From NCBI GenBank assembly GCA_964006375.1, contig OZ023270.1, positions 70,223,082-70,287,081 on the forward strand: a stretch of DNA of 64,000 bases, read 5' to 3'. Position 1 is the stretch's first letter. Every line of letters begins with the position of its first letter. Origin of the DNA: Tillus elongatus. Taxonomy: Eukaryota > Arthropoda > Insecta > Coleoptera > Cleridae. The notes below the pieces were generated by a model, which saw only the letters and a program-made list of their open reading frames with translations, searched no databases and was not told the DNA's origin. The position numbers and the translations under genes were made by a program. Of the stretch, positions 15,641 to 25,294 are shown piece after piece.

Positions 15641-16161
15641 TTTAGAATGTAAATTTTTATTAAAATTTGCTACAATAACACACTTGCTGGCTACATATGA
15701 TATTTTGTTGATTTTTCGTCAAATTTCATTCACATTTTAACCGACAATAAAATGAATAAATTTTTATGAAAACTCGCATTCGTATCACACTTGCTGCGCT
15801 AGATTAATTTACTTATTGCATATAGGGCGCTGCCTCTAATATTTTATTACCTGTTTCGAATTTTATTTACATTTCAACTAAATATTAATTTAGTAAATTT
15901 TACCAAAATTCGCTACCATAACGCACTTGCTGACTACATAGAGCAACATGTAATATTTTGTAATTTTTTTTTCAAACTTTATTAACAATTGACTAAAAAT
16001 AAATTTAAGAAACCTTAAAAATTCGCTACCATAACATACTTTATTTATATTTTATTAACGGAGTAACTAAAAATAAATTTTGTAAATCTTTATTAAAGTT
16101 TGTTACCATAACGAACTTGCTGCGTTAGAACTTCGTTACTCGTCACACATAAGGTTACATA

Positions 16162-16285
16162 TTAGTGAATTTTCGTAAAAAAATTCACTAATGGGGAGAT
16201 CCCGACTTTTGAATTTTGAAAAAAATTTTGCAAATGAGCGCGAACTAAGACCGCTAGAACCCATATCCGGGGTCAGTATCAATTT

Positions 16286-16357
<72 letters not shown>

Positions 16358-16686
16358 TATCACACCGTTAACTCAAAAAATAATGGACCGATTTTGGAAA
16401 AATTTGGCATGTACCTTCCTTTTGTAAATGGATTGGATAAGTTCCTTAGTCAGGAAAATCGGACGAGGTTTTCCGGGAAAATTTTAAGTTTTTATAATAA
16501 AAAAGATCTCAAAAAATAAAACAGCTGTGATAACCAAATTTGGTAGGTAGCTTTACGATATAAAAAGTTAACTGCACACCAAAACTTAAATTTCTATGTT
16601 ACAAGAAAAGAAAGTTTTAATAAAATGTTTTGTGACAGATCATTTCTATGAAAATTCACTACCATGACGCACTTGCTGCGTCCAGG
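16162..16686 (-). mobile_element. TA-core element copy 6, short form, inside the satellite
   Basis: Complete at both ends in minus orientation: hairpin ttagtgaattttcgtaaaaa...ttcactaa at 16162-16191, gatcccgacttttgaattt, ccggggtcagt, (TA)n, accgttaactcaaaaaat, ggttttccgggaaaat, and finally actaccatgacgcacttgctgcgtcc. At 525 bp it lacks most of the middle of the 2.4-kb copy. It lies inside the satellite block with monomers on both sides. Confidence 0.7.
16284..16355. repeat. (TA)n microsatellite
   Basis: About 35 TA units with one phase slip (tataatat) near 16295, within TA-core copy 6. Confidence 0.95.
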
Positions 16687-17465
16687 CTTTTAAATATTTG
16701 TTTTTTTAATTATTTTGTTAACAGTGTGCCAAAAAATTGATTTAGTAAATCTTTGTGAAAATTTGCTACCATAACTCACGCGGTACGACAGATTTCTCTA
16801 TTTGTGGCACATAGGGCTACATATATTTTAATATATTTTTTTTAAATTAACTGACAGTACAACTAAAAATAAATTTAGTAACTACATATTTTTAAAAATT
16901 GGCTACCATAGAGCACTTGCTGCGTCAGAACTTCTCTACCCGTCACACATTGCTACATATTATAATACTTTGTCTTCCTTGTTATTTTTTTAGCCTTTAA
17001 CGAATATTAGAATTAGTAAACCTTCATGAAAATTCGCTACCATAACATACTTTTTGGGTACCTAGGGCTACATATATATATTTTTTTATTATCTATTTAT
17101 TTATTACAGTTGAAGTAAACATAAGTTTAGTAAATCTTTATGAAAGTTTGCTACCATAACGCACTTGCTGCGTCAGAATTTCTTCACCCGTCACACATAA
17201 GGCTACATATTACAATATGTTCTTATTGTTTGTTTGTTACATTTTAACAAACTAACTAAAATAAGTTTTAGTAAATCCTTATGAAAATTTGCCACCATAA
17301 CATACTCGCTACGTCACAACTTCTTTACTTGTCATACATAGGGCTACATATATTTTGTTATTTTTTTTTTCAAATATTATTAACAAGTAAAATTAAAAAC
17401 AAATTGCAAATCATAATGAGGTTTTGCTAGATTAACGCACTTGTCATGTCAGGTATTTTCTCATG

Positions 17466-17864
17466 GAGCTGTCTCTGACGTGATACAGGCGATAACAATG
17501 TCGATGAAGTTCTTTTTTTGTCATATTCGTTATCGAGTTAAGCGATAAGAACATGTTATCTCTTAATTTGCATTAGCCTACCTGGTCAAATGTTTATTGA
17601 ACGTTAGTGATTTCGGAGTGTTAATTTCGCGATGTTTTCTATTAAAGAATAATCTGCGTTTCAGTGTTTATATACAGAATTAAGTTCGTGTGTATTAAGA
17701 ACAATACTCAATTTGACCCGTTATTTGATGACATTTTAACAGAATAGTCTTCATATATAGATAAGGTAAACAAAAAGCAATATTTAGTAATATTAATATA
17801 TATTATTTTCTAAAAGAACGCCTAAAAATTACTATAAATTTAGAGTCGATGTATTTATATTTTA
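17466..17864. other. Unassigned DNA upstream of a candidate exon
   Basis: No repeats recognised. It ends in tttatattttag, a good 3' splice-acceptor-like sequence. Confidence 0.25.
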
Positions 17865-18083
17865 GTGCCGGGTATTGTAAAGTTAACTAGTGCATTTATA
17901 AGTTTTGCTAGGCAACCCAATTTTAATGCAAAAGTCCCGATATATACAGGGAGATTCACAGTGGATGACACATTAAAAATTTCTGACAAACCAGTCAGTT
18001 CCAATCGTTCTGCAAACAAAACTAATAAGTTTATAAGAAGTGCTCTTCCACTAAGTGAAGATTGTACATGTGATGAGCACTGA
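17865..18083 (+). CDS. Candidate terminal exon of an unknown host gene
   Basis: An open frame of about 72 codons starts immediately after a T-rich acceptor-like tttatattttag and ends in TGA after a Cys-rich tail (EDCTCDEH). The peptide contains PGIVKLTSAFISF and VPIYTGRFTVDDTLK, is not low complexity, and shows no similarity to the mobile elements in the window. There is no in-frame ATG at the start, so as a gene it would need an upstream exon. No nearby AATAAA was seen. I do not recognise the protein; it may be chance. Confidence 0.2.
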   Translation: MPGIVKLTSAFISFARQPNFNAKVPIYTGRFTVDDTLKISDKPVSSNRSANKTNKFIRSALPLSEDCTCDEH

Positions 18084-18572
18084 TAAGTACAATTGGAGAA
18101 CCCAAGTTCTTCCATCGTTTTTTAAAGGTTTTACACCTTCTAAAAGTACTGAAATATCAAGACGATCACAAGAGTAACATTGACGTTTATGTAAAACAAT
18201 AGTTATTCGTGGCACACTTAAAAATTTAATGAGAATAACCTTTTTAATGAACTACAAAAGAAAATTGTTCATTAGTCAGAAACTTAGATAATTAGGTAAA
18301 TATATTGAAAAAACATAGACCGTAAATTTCAGCAGTTTTCCAAACTAGTAATATATAGGCTGCTCCATTTGAAAAAAATGCTTTTAGTAATTTTCTTAGG
18401 TAACGAAAATACCTGTATTTATAAGCTACCTGTATATACCAACTAAGATTCAGCCATACCATAGAAAGCATCAGAGTATTACCTAACCCAACATCGAACC
18501 CTTGAGTCTTAGTATTCCAGACACAAGATACCAGCGTATTCGAAGATCATGTTTTTTGTGGAAAAAATAGAA

Positions 18573-18574
<2 letters not shown>
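18084..18574. other. Unassigned DNA
   Basis: No recognised gene or repeat. Confidence 0.3.

Positions 18575-18651
<77 letters not shown>
18575..18651. repeat. (TA)n microsatellite
   Basis: About 38 TA units, uninterrupted. Confidence 0.95.
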
Positions 18652-18655
<4 letters not shown>

Positions 18656-18790
18656 AAAAAGATTCACTAATAGAGAGGTATCCATGGTGAGACTTTGCAA
18701 ATTTTTTTTCAAACGACCGCGAATTTGGGCCCCTAGAACCCATATCCGGGGTCAATTGTTTCGATTTTTATTGGTTTTATATATATGTTT
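18575..18790 (-). mobile_element. TA-core fragment next to a (TA)n array (copy 7)
   Basis: An array (18575-18651) is followed by half of the hairpin (aaaaagattcactaatag), then gaggtatccatggtgagact, gaccgcgaatttggg and ccggggtca. The outer, hairpin side touches the array, the opposite of the usual order, suggesting insertion of the element into a pre-existing TA array. Confidence 0.55.
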
Positions 18791-19630
18791 TGTGGAGTTT
18801 AAGTTTCCATTTGTTATTGCCGGGTTTCGTTATTAAACTATTTCACATAATATTACCCACTATTATTACCTAATTAAAAATTGTAAATTAAATTACAATA
18901 TATTTTTATCGTGAATCATTACAGAAAATTATGTTAAAAGTAGAAGTCTATTGTTAGACTCCATGGCCTACTGCTTTTTGAACCCTTTTTTTTTGTCATT
19001 TGTTTTCTGGTACTGGATTTCATAGCCTACTATCCTCAAAGCGGTTCATCTCAAAATTGTCAGTGCAATTACAAGATTTCTCAAGCATGTTGTACATCAT
19101 TGGAAAGCTCTTTTCACAGGCTATTACATGAGCAAAAAATCCATTATAGTTGCCATAATAAAAACAAACGTTGATACCTGTAGCTCAAAAACAAATAACA
19201 ATCAAAAGTTGAAAATATCACAAAAATATTACTCTGTAAAAAGTGTCCTGATAATGTGCAAGGCTTAGACATGTCAGATCAACGCCTACTTAGATATTGA
19301 AGAAAAAAGAAATCGGCAGATTTTGGTTTTTTCAAAATATCTCGAAAACGAAAAGAGGAAGGGCAAAATACACGTCATATCTGGAACGAGCATAAAATTC
19401 TACAAAACATTGCCAATTTAACCGTCTCCCTATCTCTAATAATAACGGAGATAGCAATACATTCCCGTCCAGTTTTCGACACGCTGTATGTACCAAATTT
19501 TATTTTCTAGCTCCATAGAAAATAGAAATTTCTTTAAGTAACCGCTTACTGGCACCTCTAAAACCAATTTCCAATATCCATCTAAATTTAAAGAACTAGT
19601 TTTAAAATTATACCTTGCTGATAGTATACA
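18791..19630. other. Unassigned AT-rich DNA
   Basis: No recognised coding sequence; 19000-19450 has no detectable copy in the window. Confidence 0.35.
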
Positions 19631-19960
19631 TTTTTTATGAAAATTCACTACTATAATGCACTTGCTGCGTCCCGAACATTTTGTAAGTGGCTTATATAAC
19701 CTCGTTAGCCAGAAAAATCAAACCCGGTTTTTTGGGAACATTTTGTGTTTCTTTCGAAGAAAAAATAATCTCCACAAATAACAAAGCTATGTTAGCCAAA
19801 TTTTCTGCGTAGATTTGCGTTAAAGAGGGTAAAGTATATGCCAAAACTTAGATCTCTGTGTTACAAGAAAAGAAGTAATAAGCATATAATTTAAAAAAAA
19901 TGTTTAGTGTCAGATCATTTCTATGAAAATTCACTATCAGAACGCACTTGCTGCGTCCAC
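19631..19960 (-). mobile_element. TA-core fragments (copy 8)
   Basis: Two end motifs in minus orientation (gcacttgctgcgtccc at about 19657; gcacttgctgcgtcc at about 19944) bracket ctcgttagccagaaaaatc, tttcgaagaaa and aacaaagctatg, which correspond to the array-proximal part of the family. The array and hairpin are missing. Confidence 0.55.
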
Positions 19961-20522
19961 ACTTTTATTATTCTGACTAAGAAGTCGTGATTCCGTTTGT
20001 GGTAAATGTTTCTATGAAATTTCGCTAAAATGCAATAGATAGTTATCATAATCTTGTTTAACAAATTATCACCTGCACAAGCTGGGCCCCTATTTGCTTA
20101 CACGGCCCAGTTGCTCATCCAGCACTCCAAATCTTGGTGATGGGGCTCCGGCTTATTTATGTGCTGCTAGGTGCTCCACTGGATCCGCACGGGGTGTCCG
20201 TAACGACATCGATTTATTACCGGCCACACACTTTGTTCATACACAAGAATTTGTAGCGATTTATTATGCCATATTCAATTTATGATTTTACAAGATAGTT
20301 CTTTGATATAGCGAGATCGCAGATTATACACAGGTACATATATGCTACACATGTGTTCCAAATAAACCAATCCAAATTTCTATAAACATAAAAAAATTCA
20401 AATAAAATTAAATATCTAATATTTTTTAAAGCAATACATATACAGCGTAGCAAACCTTCTATATTCATTATAATGCATTATAGCAAATAAAAGTTATATA
20501 TAAAAGTTACAGACATCCAATT
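19961..20522. other. Unassigned DNA with a GC-richer island
   Basis: 20070-20275 is clearly more GC-rich than its surroundings and open in one frame for 63 codons, but no domain or second copy is recognisable. It may be a fragment of an unrecognised element or of a host exon. Confidence 0.25.
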
Positions 20523-20563
20523 ATTAGCGAATTTTTCGAAAAAGAGCTAATGAAAAGATCTGT

Positions 20564-20566
<3 letters not shown>

Positions 20567-20659
<93 letters not shown>
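20567..20659. repeat. (TA)n microsatellite
   Basis: About 46 TA units within TA-core copy 9. Confidence 0.95.
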
Positions 20660-20662
<3 letters not shown>

Positions 20663-21265
20663 ACATCAATAATTAAAAAAATAATGTGCCGATTTTGATC
20701 AAATTTGGTGAGTACCTTCCTTTTGGAAGTGGCTTGGATAAGTTGGTTTGCCAGGAAAACGGACAAAAATTTGGGTTTTCTTCCAGAAAATTTTTGTATC
20801 TTCGAAAATAACATAGCTATGACAACCAAATCTTGCATGCGTTTCTACTATCAAACTTACCCTACATGAAATTCAGATCTCTAAGTTAAAAGAAAAAAAA
20901 AGACATTTAAAGAAAAAAAATGGGTGCCACTGGGGATCAGAGGAAAACGCAAGAACAAAATAGTTTGTGTGATTAACAAAAGAACGCAAAATGGTCCAGA
21001 AGTAGCAGAAAAAATATTTTGAAAATTTTATAATTTTTTTTCTTAAAACGTCAAAATCGCGTTTTGAAACGTCCAAATCTGCAATTTTTAGGCAACGAAT
21101 CTGAGACAAATATGGATTATGTAGAATAAATGTCGTAATAAGTGTGTTTTACAAAGCCTTAAGTTTCAACTTCAACCATCACTGGTCTTCAGGTCTTCAT
21201 TTTACTAAAAGATTGTCGGAAAATCCATTTCGAATAAACCCTATTTCTGATAAAAGTATCAGAAA

Positions 21266-21321
21266 TAAACTCTATAGATGAAACTACTGCCAAAGGGCAG
21301 TAGTTTCATCTATAGAGTTTA
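21266..21321. repeat. Perfect 26-bp palindrome, 4-nt loop
   Basis: Arms at 21266-21291 and 21296-21321 are exact reverse complements around the loop AAAG. The left arm is the ordinary TA-core sequence (aaactctatagatgaaac); the right arm is its immediate inversion. Confidence 0.9.
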
Positions 21322-21610
21322 TGGTTTAATAAAATCTGTTATTGAGCAGACCGCGACTTAAAAGGACTTTGTCAAATGAGCGCAAACTAAAACCCCTAAA
21401 ACCCATATACGGGGTCCGTTTCAATGTTTATCTGTTTACACATATACAGGGCGAGGTATGTCTACCGTAAAGCTTAATATATCCGTTATTACACAAGATA
21501 TGAGAAAAAATGATATACGTTAATTATAGGATGTCTTGATATGCACCTCATAAACTTATTTTGACAATCACAGGCTGGCCCATAAGTCCTTGGTGATACT
21601 TACTTTCTTT

Positions 21611-21725
21611 GTAGTGAATTTTCGTGAAGAAAACTCACTAATAGAGAAATATCAAAAGTGAGAAAATTTATTTAACTGAGCGCGAAGTAGAGCCCCAGGA
21701 ACACATTTCCATGGTCAGTTAAAAA

Positions 21726-21812
<87 letters not shown>

Positions 21813-21892
21813 ACCGTTAACTCAAAAAATACTTCACTGATTTGGATCAAATTTGGGAATGATCCTTATTTTGTTAATGGGTTGGATGAGTT
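21611..21892 (-). mobile_element. TA-core element copy 10, truncated
   Basis: Hairpin tagtgaattttcgtgaagaaaactcacta at 21612-21640, gagcgcgaagtagagcccc, (TA)n at 21727-21809, ccgttaactcaaaaaatac and gggttggatgagttc, then an abrupt switch at 21893 to Rep2-type sequence and LINE fragment B. Confidence 0.6.
21727..21809. repeat. (TA)n microsatellite
   Basis: About 41 TA units within TA-core copy 10. Confidence 0.95.
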
Positions 21893-21922
21893 CATTGTTT
21901 TTGGGTAAAATCACTCCATGGG

Positions 21923-22190
21923 GTGTCCCCAACAGATCTACCAGGGGAACAGAGCGAATGCACCCTTTTACTGTCCAGGTCACCAGACATAGAACATCTA
22001 ATTATGCCCGCTCTTTTGTCCCGAGGAATTCCAAGTTGTGGAATTCCTTGCCGGCACACGTTTTTCCTTCTCCTCCGAACCTCCAAACCTTCAAGTCCAG
22101 AATTAACAAGCTGCCTCTTTCCTCCTTGTCGACACCCACGGTACGATAGTATTTAGGCTGTGAGCCCTCGTGGTGTGTTGTTTTTCGCCT
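21923..22190 (+). pseudogene. CR1/L2-like LINE fragment B (C-terminus and 3' UTR)
   Basis: Encodes only the last block of the polyprotein in one open frame (NRSTRGTERMHPF, YARSFVPRNSKLWNSLP, LQTFKSRINKLPL), ending at the usual stop after TPTVR. The 3' UTR stops at gtggtgtgttgtt, just before where the A-rich tail should be, and passes into Rep2. It is a 5'- and slightly 3'-truncated fragment. Confidence 0.85.
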
Positions 22191-22195
22191 AAACG

Positions 22196-23005
22196 TCATA
22201 AAAAGTGTCAAAACGTATAGGAACATGTTTTGGGAACGAAAATTTTGTTGTATGTCGGTTTGTATGTCTGTCTGTTTGTAGCCACGATAACTTTAGATGG
22301 GATGGAGACATCGCCTTTAAATTTGGTACGCAGCTAGCACCCGACAAACGAACGGTTGGGATTGTTTTTGGGTAAAATCACTCCATGGGGTAGGTGATGA
22401 ATGGGTGTTGATTTGGTGAAAATTCACGTTTTTTCGTAAAAACACGAGTAATATAACGTTTTTGGGTTAGTTTATTAGAAAACTTTCAATATCATCAATC
22501 ATCCCCTTTTCTGTGCCAAAATTAAATTAGGTGTTGAATGTGTGGGGGTGGAATATCAATGACAGAAACTTGGATTTTTTTTTGCTATAACGGCGTATAA
22601 AGTCTGAAAAGATATAGATAACTTGATTCTGGAACGAACATTTTTTTTTCGGTCGGTCGGTCTGTCGGACTGTGTACGTCTGTTTCTTAGTAGGCGTAAT
22701 AACTTTCGAACGAATTGAGATATCATCTACAAATTTGGTATGCAGTTAGCACCCGAGAAAGGAACGCTTCGAATTTTTTTTGGGTAAGACCGCTTTAGGG
22801 GGTATGGAATAACTGAGGGGTGATTTGGTAAAAATTAACATTTTTTTGTTAAAACTCGAGTAACGTTTCAGAAGTTTATGGATACGGGAATACGAATATT
22901 TTTTTTTGTGGTGAAGCCATAGACACTAAATTCATTTCATGATAACATCTTGCTGGGAAAAGCAGATTATCATAGCCTTGTGGAAGTTATGATCCAATTT
23001 GCAGT
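22196..23005 (+). repeat. Rep2 repeat copy 1
   Basis: Non-coding repeat with an internal duplication. Two half-units (about 22240-22560 and 22640-22900) each contain a GTCTGTC-rich stretch, aaatttggta.gcag.tagcacccga, a ttttgggtaa.a.c.ct block, gggta.g..at.aatg.gggtg and cgagtaa. A matching copy is at 29722-30535 and a fragment at 56673-56765. No open frames or terminal inverted repeats are evident; class unknown. Confidence 0.6.
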
Positions 23006-23130
23006 ACTATTTTAAATACAGATGTCGAGACTTCTTCTCTAGTAACAATGTTTTTACGTTTAGATAAGAATTTGTTTTCTTTTAACTTTCCTCTCATACC
23101 TATCGTAGTCTTTGAGTAGTAAGTGATTTA

Positions 23131-23950
23131 TATTATTATTATTATTATGACTTAGCCTGAAGGTCTTTGATACTACCCAAAAGCGGAACATTTACTGATC
23201 CCAGTTATCTCAGATACGAAGAGAATTGAGCTCAGATGGTGCCCTTTCCAAGTTGTCGGGCCCTAAGCGACAACGCTACTCTTCCTTGTATCCTAGAAAT
23301 ATCCGCTCAATGTGGACAGTTGCAAATATTACCGCTATTTGCATAGACTTATAAAGGTGCTCTGCTCGACCCAGAACCCTATTTTTCTCTAGAAGATTTT
23401 TAAAAACCACACCCGTCGACGACATAACTGTCCTTTTATTTGCATCTCGTAGTCTCTGTGTTTGATGATATTTTCCTCTTACTTTGTTCCCAAATTAGTG
23501 GTATTCGGAATGGCCACATTAGTCAGCATCACTTGGTTGCAGAACTTATTCACTAGTATTATATCTGGCCTGCTGTGTGCAACTCTTAGGTCTGTAAACA
23601 CGATCCAATCCCAGTACAATCTGCAACCGGAGTTCTCAAGAACAGACCTTACTAAGATTTAAAAGTCCCATTTTTAGAACCAGGTCTTGATAAATCATTT
23701 TAGCGACTGTGTCGTGTCTTTATTTGTACTCTGCTGCAGCAAATTGTTGCCATCCTCCGGTGACGTGCTGCATAGTCTCTGACATCTGACGCCCAGACTT
23801 GCATTTGCCATCTTGGACCGAATGATCTCCAACTATATACTTAACGTAGTTTCTTGTTGGATTGGCCTGATGTGGTATAGCCAGCAAAAATACCTCTGTG
23901 TCAGGAGACATCTGTCTAGACACCAACCAGGAGTTCATTTATTATATTGT
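23131..23950 (-). pseudogene. R2/R4-type LINE C-terminus with REL nuclease domain
   Basis: On the minus strand, broken frames encode IPTRNY-like sequence (NPTRNYVKYI), a Cys/His region ending ETMQHVTGGW, AAAEYK followed by RHDTVAK, then RPDIILVNKF and NVAIPNTTN, then YEMQIKG. This order matches the zinc-finger plus restriction-like endonuclease C-terminus of R2/R4/NeSL-type elements (R-PD...D). The second acidic position of the nuclease reads TNV where IDV is expected. The element ends in an (ATA)n tail (23134-23155 on the plus strand as ATT repeats). Several stops and frameshifts. Confidence 0.6.
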
Positions 23951-24176
23951 ATTTTTGATAGTTTTTATATATTTGCAATGTTCGAACACAGATTCTGCCC
24001 AAATTGAAATTCTCTTGGACAGCCGCCAACTTTATTTGATATGAGCTTGTAATGACTACTTGATTTTACAGTTAATTTATTTTAAAGCCTTATATATCGT
24101 GAAATGCTAGATTTAGATATATACTACTATATATTTTTGTAAACCGAAATTAAAAAATTACTAGAAAATATATGAT
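23951..24176. other. Unassigned DNA
   Basis: Possibly more of the REL-type LINE, but nothing recognisable. Confidence 0.25.
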
Positions 24177-24400
24177 ATACCGGGTGTCCCATCAACCAAA
24201 ATTTTTTGCTATAACAAATGTTTCAATCACCCTGCAATAAAACAAATCATGCCAGCTTATTCTGCATCAAAAACTGCTGTGAGAAAATTTTTTCATAAAA
24301 TTTGAGCACGGGAGACGGGGGTAAATTTTTTTTCTATCTCTGACAGAAACATGAGTTTCATAAGAAAACGCCTGCTTTGGCCCATCCTGTATATAGCATA
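24177..24400. mobile_element. Possible small MITE
   Basis: Starts taccgggtgtcccatcaacc and ends tttggcccatcctgtata; the two ends are imperfect inverted repeats of the TACAGGGTG type, flanked by TA. About 220 bp, non-coding. Confidence 0.35.
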
Positions 24401-24795
24401 CGGACACCATCTGACCATTCTTTACAGGGCACCCATTTGATTCATTGTTGTTTCTGTTACAGATCGCAGGAGTCTCTCTGTGTGCTGTTCGATTGTTTTA
24501 TGCTGCGGGGTAAGTTCATGTTTATTTATCGGTGAAGGAATAGTATTACCATAGATGTGAAAGTGAATACTATCTATTACAACAGATGATTGTACCTGCA
24601 CAGAATTATTTATTTGATTTGATATCATATACTGATGATAGTAGTCGCATAGTGTTATTAGTAATTGCAATAAAACTAGGCAAATATGGCCTCAAGGGGT
24701 GTAAGAAATTACTGTGCGAGTTCCAGAGGGTAAACTGATGGATTATATATTAAGCAAGAAATTCCAGACCTAAAATCATTTGTTTTCTTTAATCC
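24401..24795. other. Unassigned DNA
   Basis: No recognised gene. A minus-strand frame at 24422-24670 has no known motif. Confidence 0.3.
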
Positions 24796-24905
24796 AGCCC
24801 CCTACGAGGATCGATCAATAAATACCGGTGTTAGGACTGACGCAAGTTTTTTTACAAAATTGTATTTTATTTTTCAACGTAATCGCCTTATCAAAGAGAA
24901 GTAAC
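24796..24905 (-). pseudogene. Possible mariner end with C-terminal codons
   Basis: The ctacgaggatcgatcaataa motif resembles mariner terminal repeats, and the adjacent minus-strand sequence (aaaaataaaatacaattttg) resembles the DNA around a mariner stop codon and 3' UTR. Very short. Confidence 0.3.
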
Positions 24906-25290
24906 AGTTGTATTTATGCAAATCAAATGAGGAAAAAGTTGTTTGACAAACATAGCTATTGATACAAGTCTATTAATTTGGGTGCAAATAAAGTCTAAAA
25001 GTACTTCAAAAATAAGTAAATTGAAGTTTTACTAAATATTAGGATACAAAAATTAAACCTACGCTAATTTTGAACAAAGAAAATAAACATTAAAGACCGT
25101 CTATATTAAAAATAAATTTCCGCAAAACTGTTCACTATTTAATGGAGAATATAATGACAGGTAGAAGATTTGCATAACAAAAGTCGTTAAAGGTAAACTT
25201 AACGTTTTAATGAAAAAAAGGAAGAGGTCATAATACTGAATATTAATAATTTGACAATAGCAGCTTAAACATTTCCTTAAGATAGTTAGC
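24906..25290. other. Unassigned AT-rich DNA
   Basis: Nothing recognised. Confidence 0.3.
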
Positions 25291-25294
25291 TGGA

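Larger units (their letters stand above)
15641..17465. repeat. Satellite-like tandem array, about 115-150 bp monomers
   Basis: About eleven diverged monomers in the same orientation. Each has the core gctaccataacgcacttgctg(cgtc), then cgtcacacat.aggctacata, a T-rich run, aactaaaaataaatttagtaaa and tttatgaaaatt. Monomer cores start near 15683, 15793, 15913, 16025, 16113, 16766, 16902, 17038, 17152, 17289 and 17430. The array is interrupted by a TA-core element at 16162-16686. The core is the reverse complement of the TA-core start motif, so the two families share an end. Confidence 0.7.
20523..21345 (-). mobile_element. TA-core element copy 9
   Basis: Minus-orientation order: hairpin ttagcgaatttttcgaaaaa.gctaa, short spacer, (TA)n at 20567-20659, atcaaatttggtgagtacctt, the cgtcaaaatcgcgttttgaaacgtc region, then tcttcattttactaaaa and aaataaactctatag. 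It is cut by the perfect palindrome at 21266-21321. Fragments of the family (gacttaaaaggactttgtca, acggggtccg, ttaatatatccgttattac) continue to about 21600. Confidence 0.6.

Noticed and set aside
20094..20285. GC-richer 63-codon frame on the plus strand
   Set aside because: No known motif and no second copy; insufficient to call a gene.
24422..24670. 82-codon minus-strand frame
   Set aside because: No domain, no copy elsewhere, and located among transposon debris.
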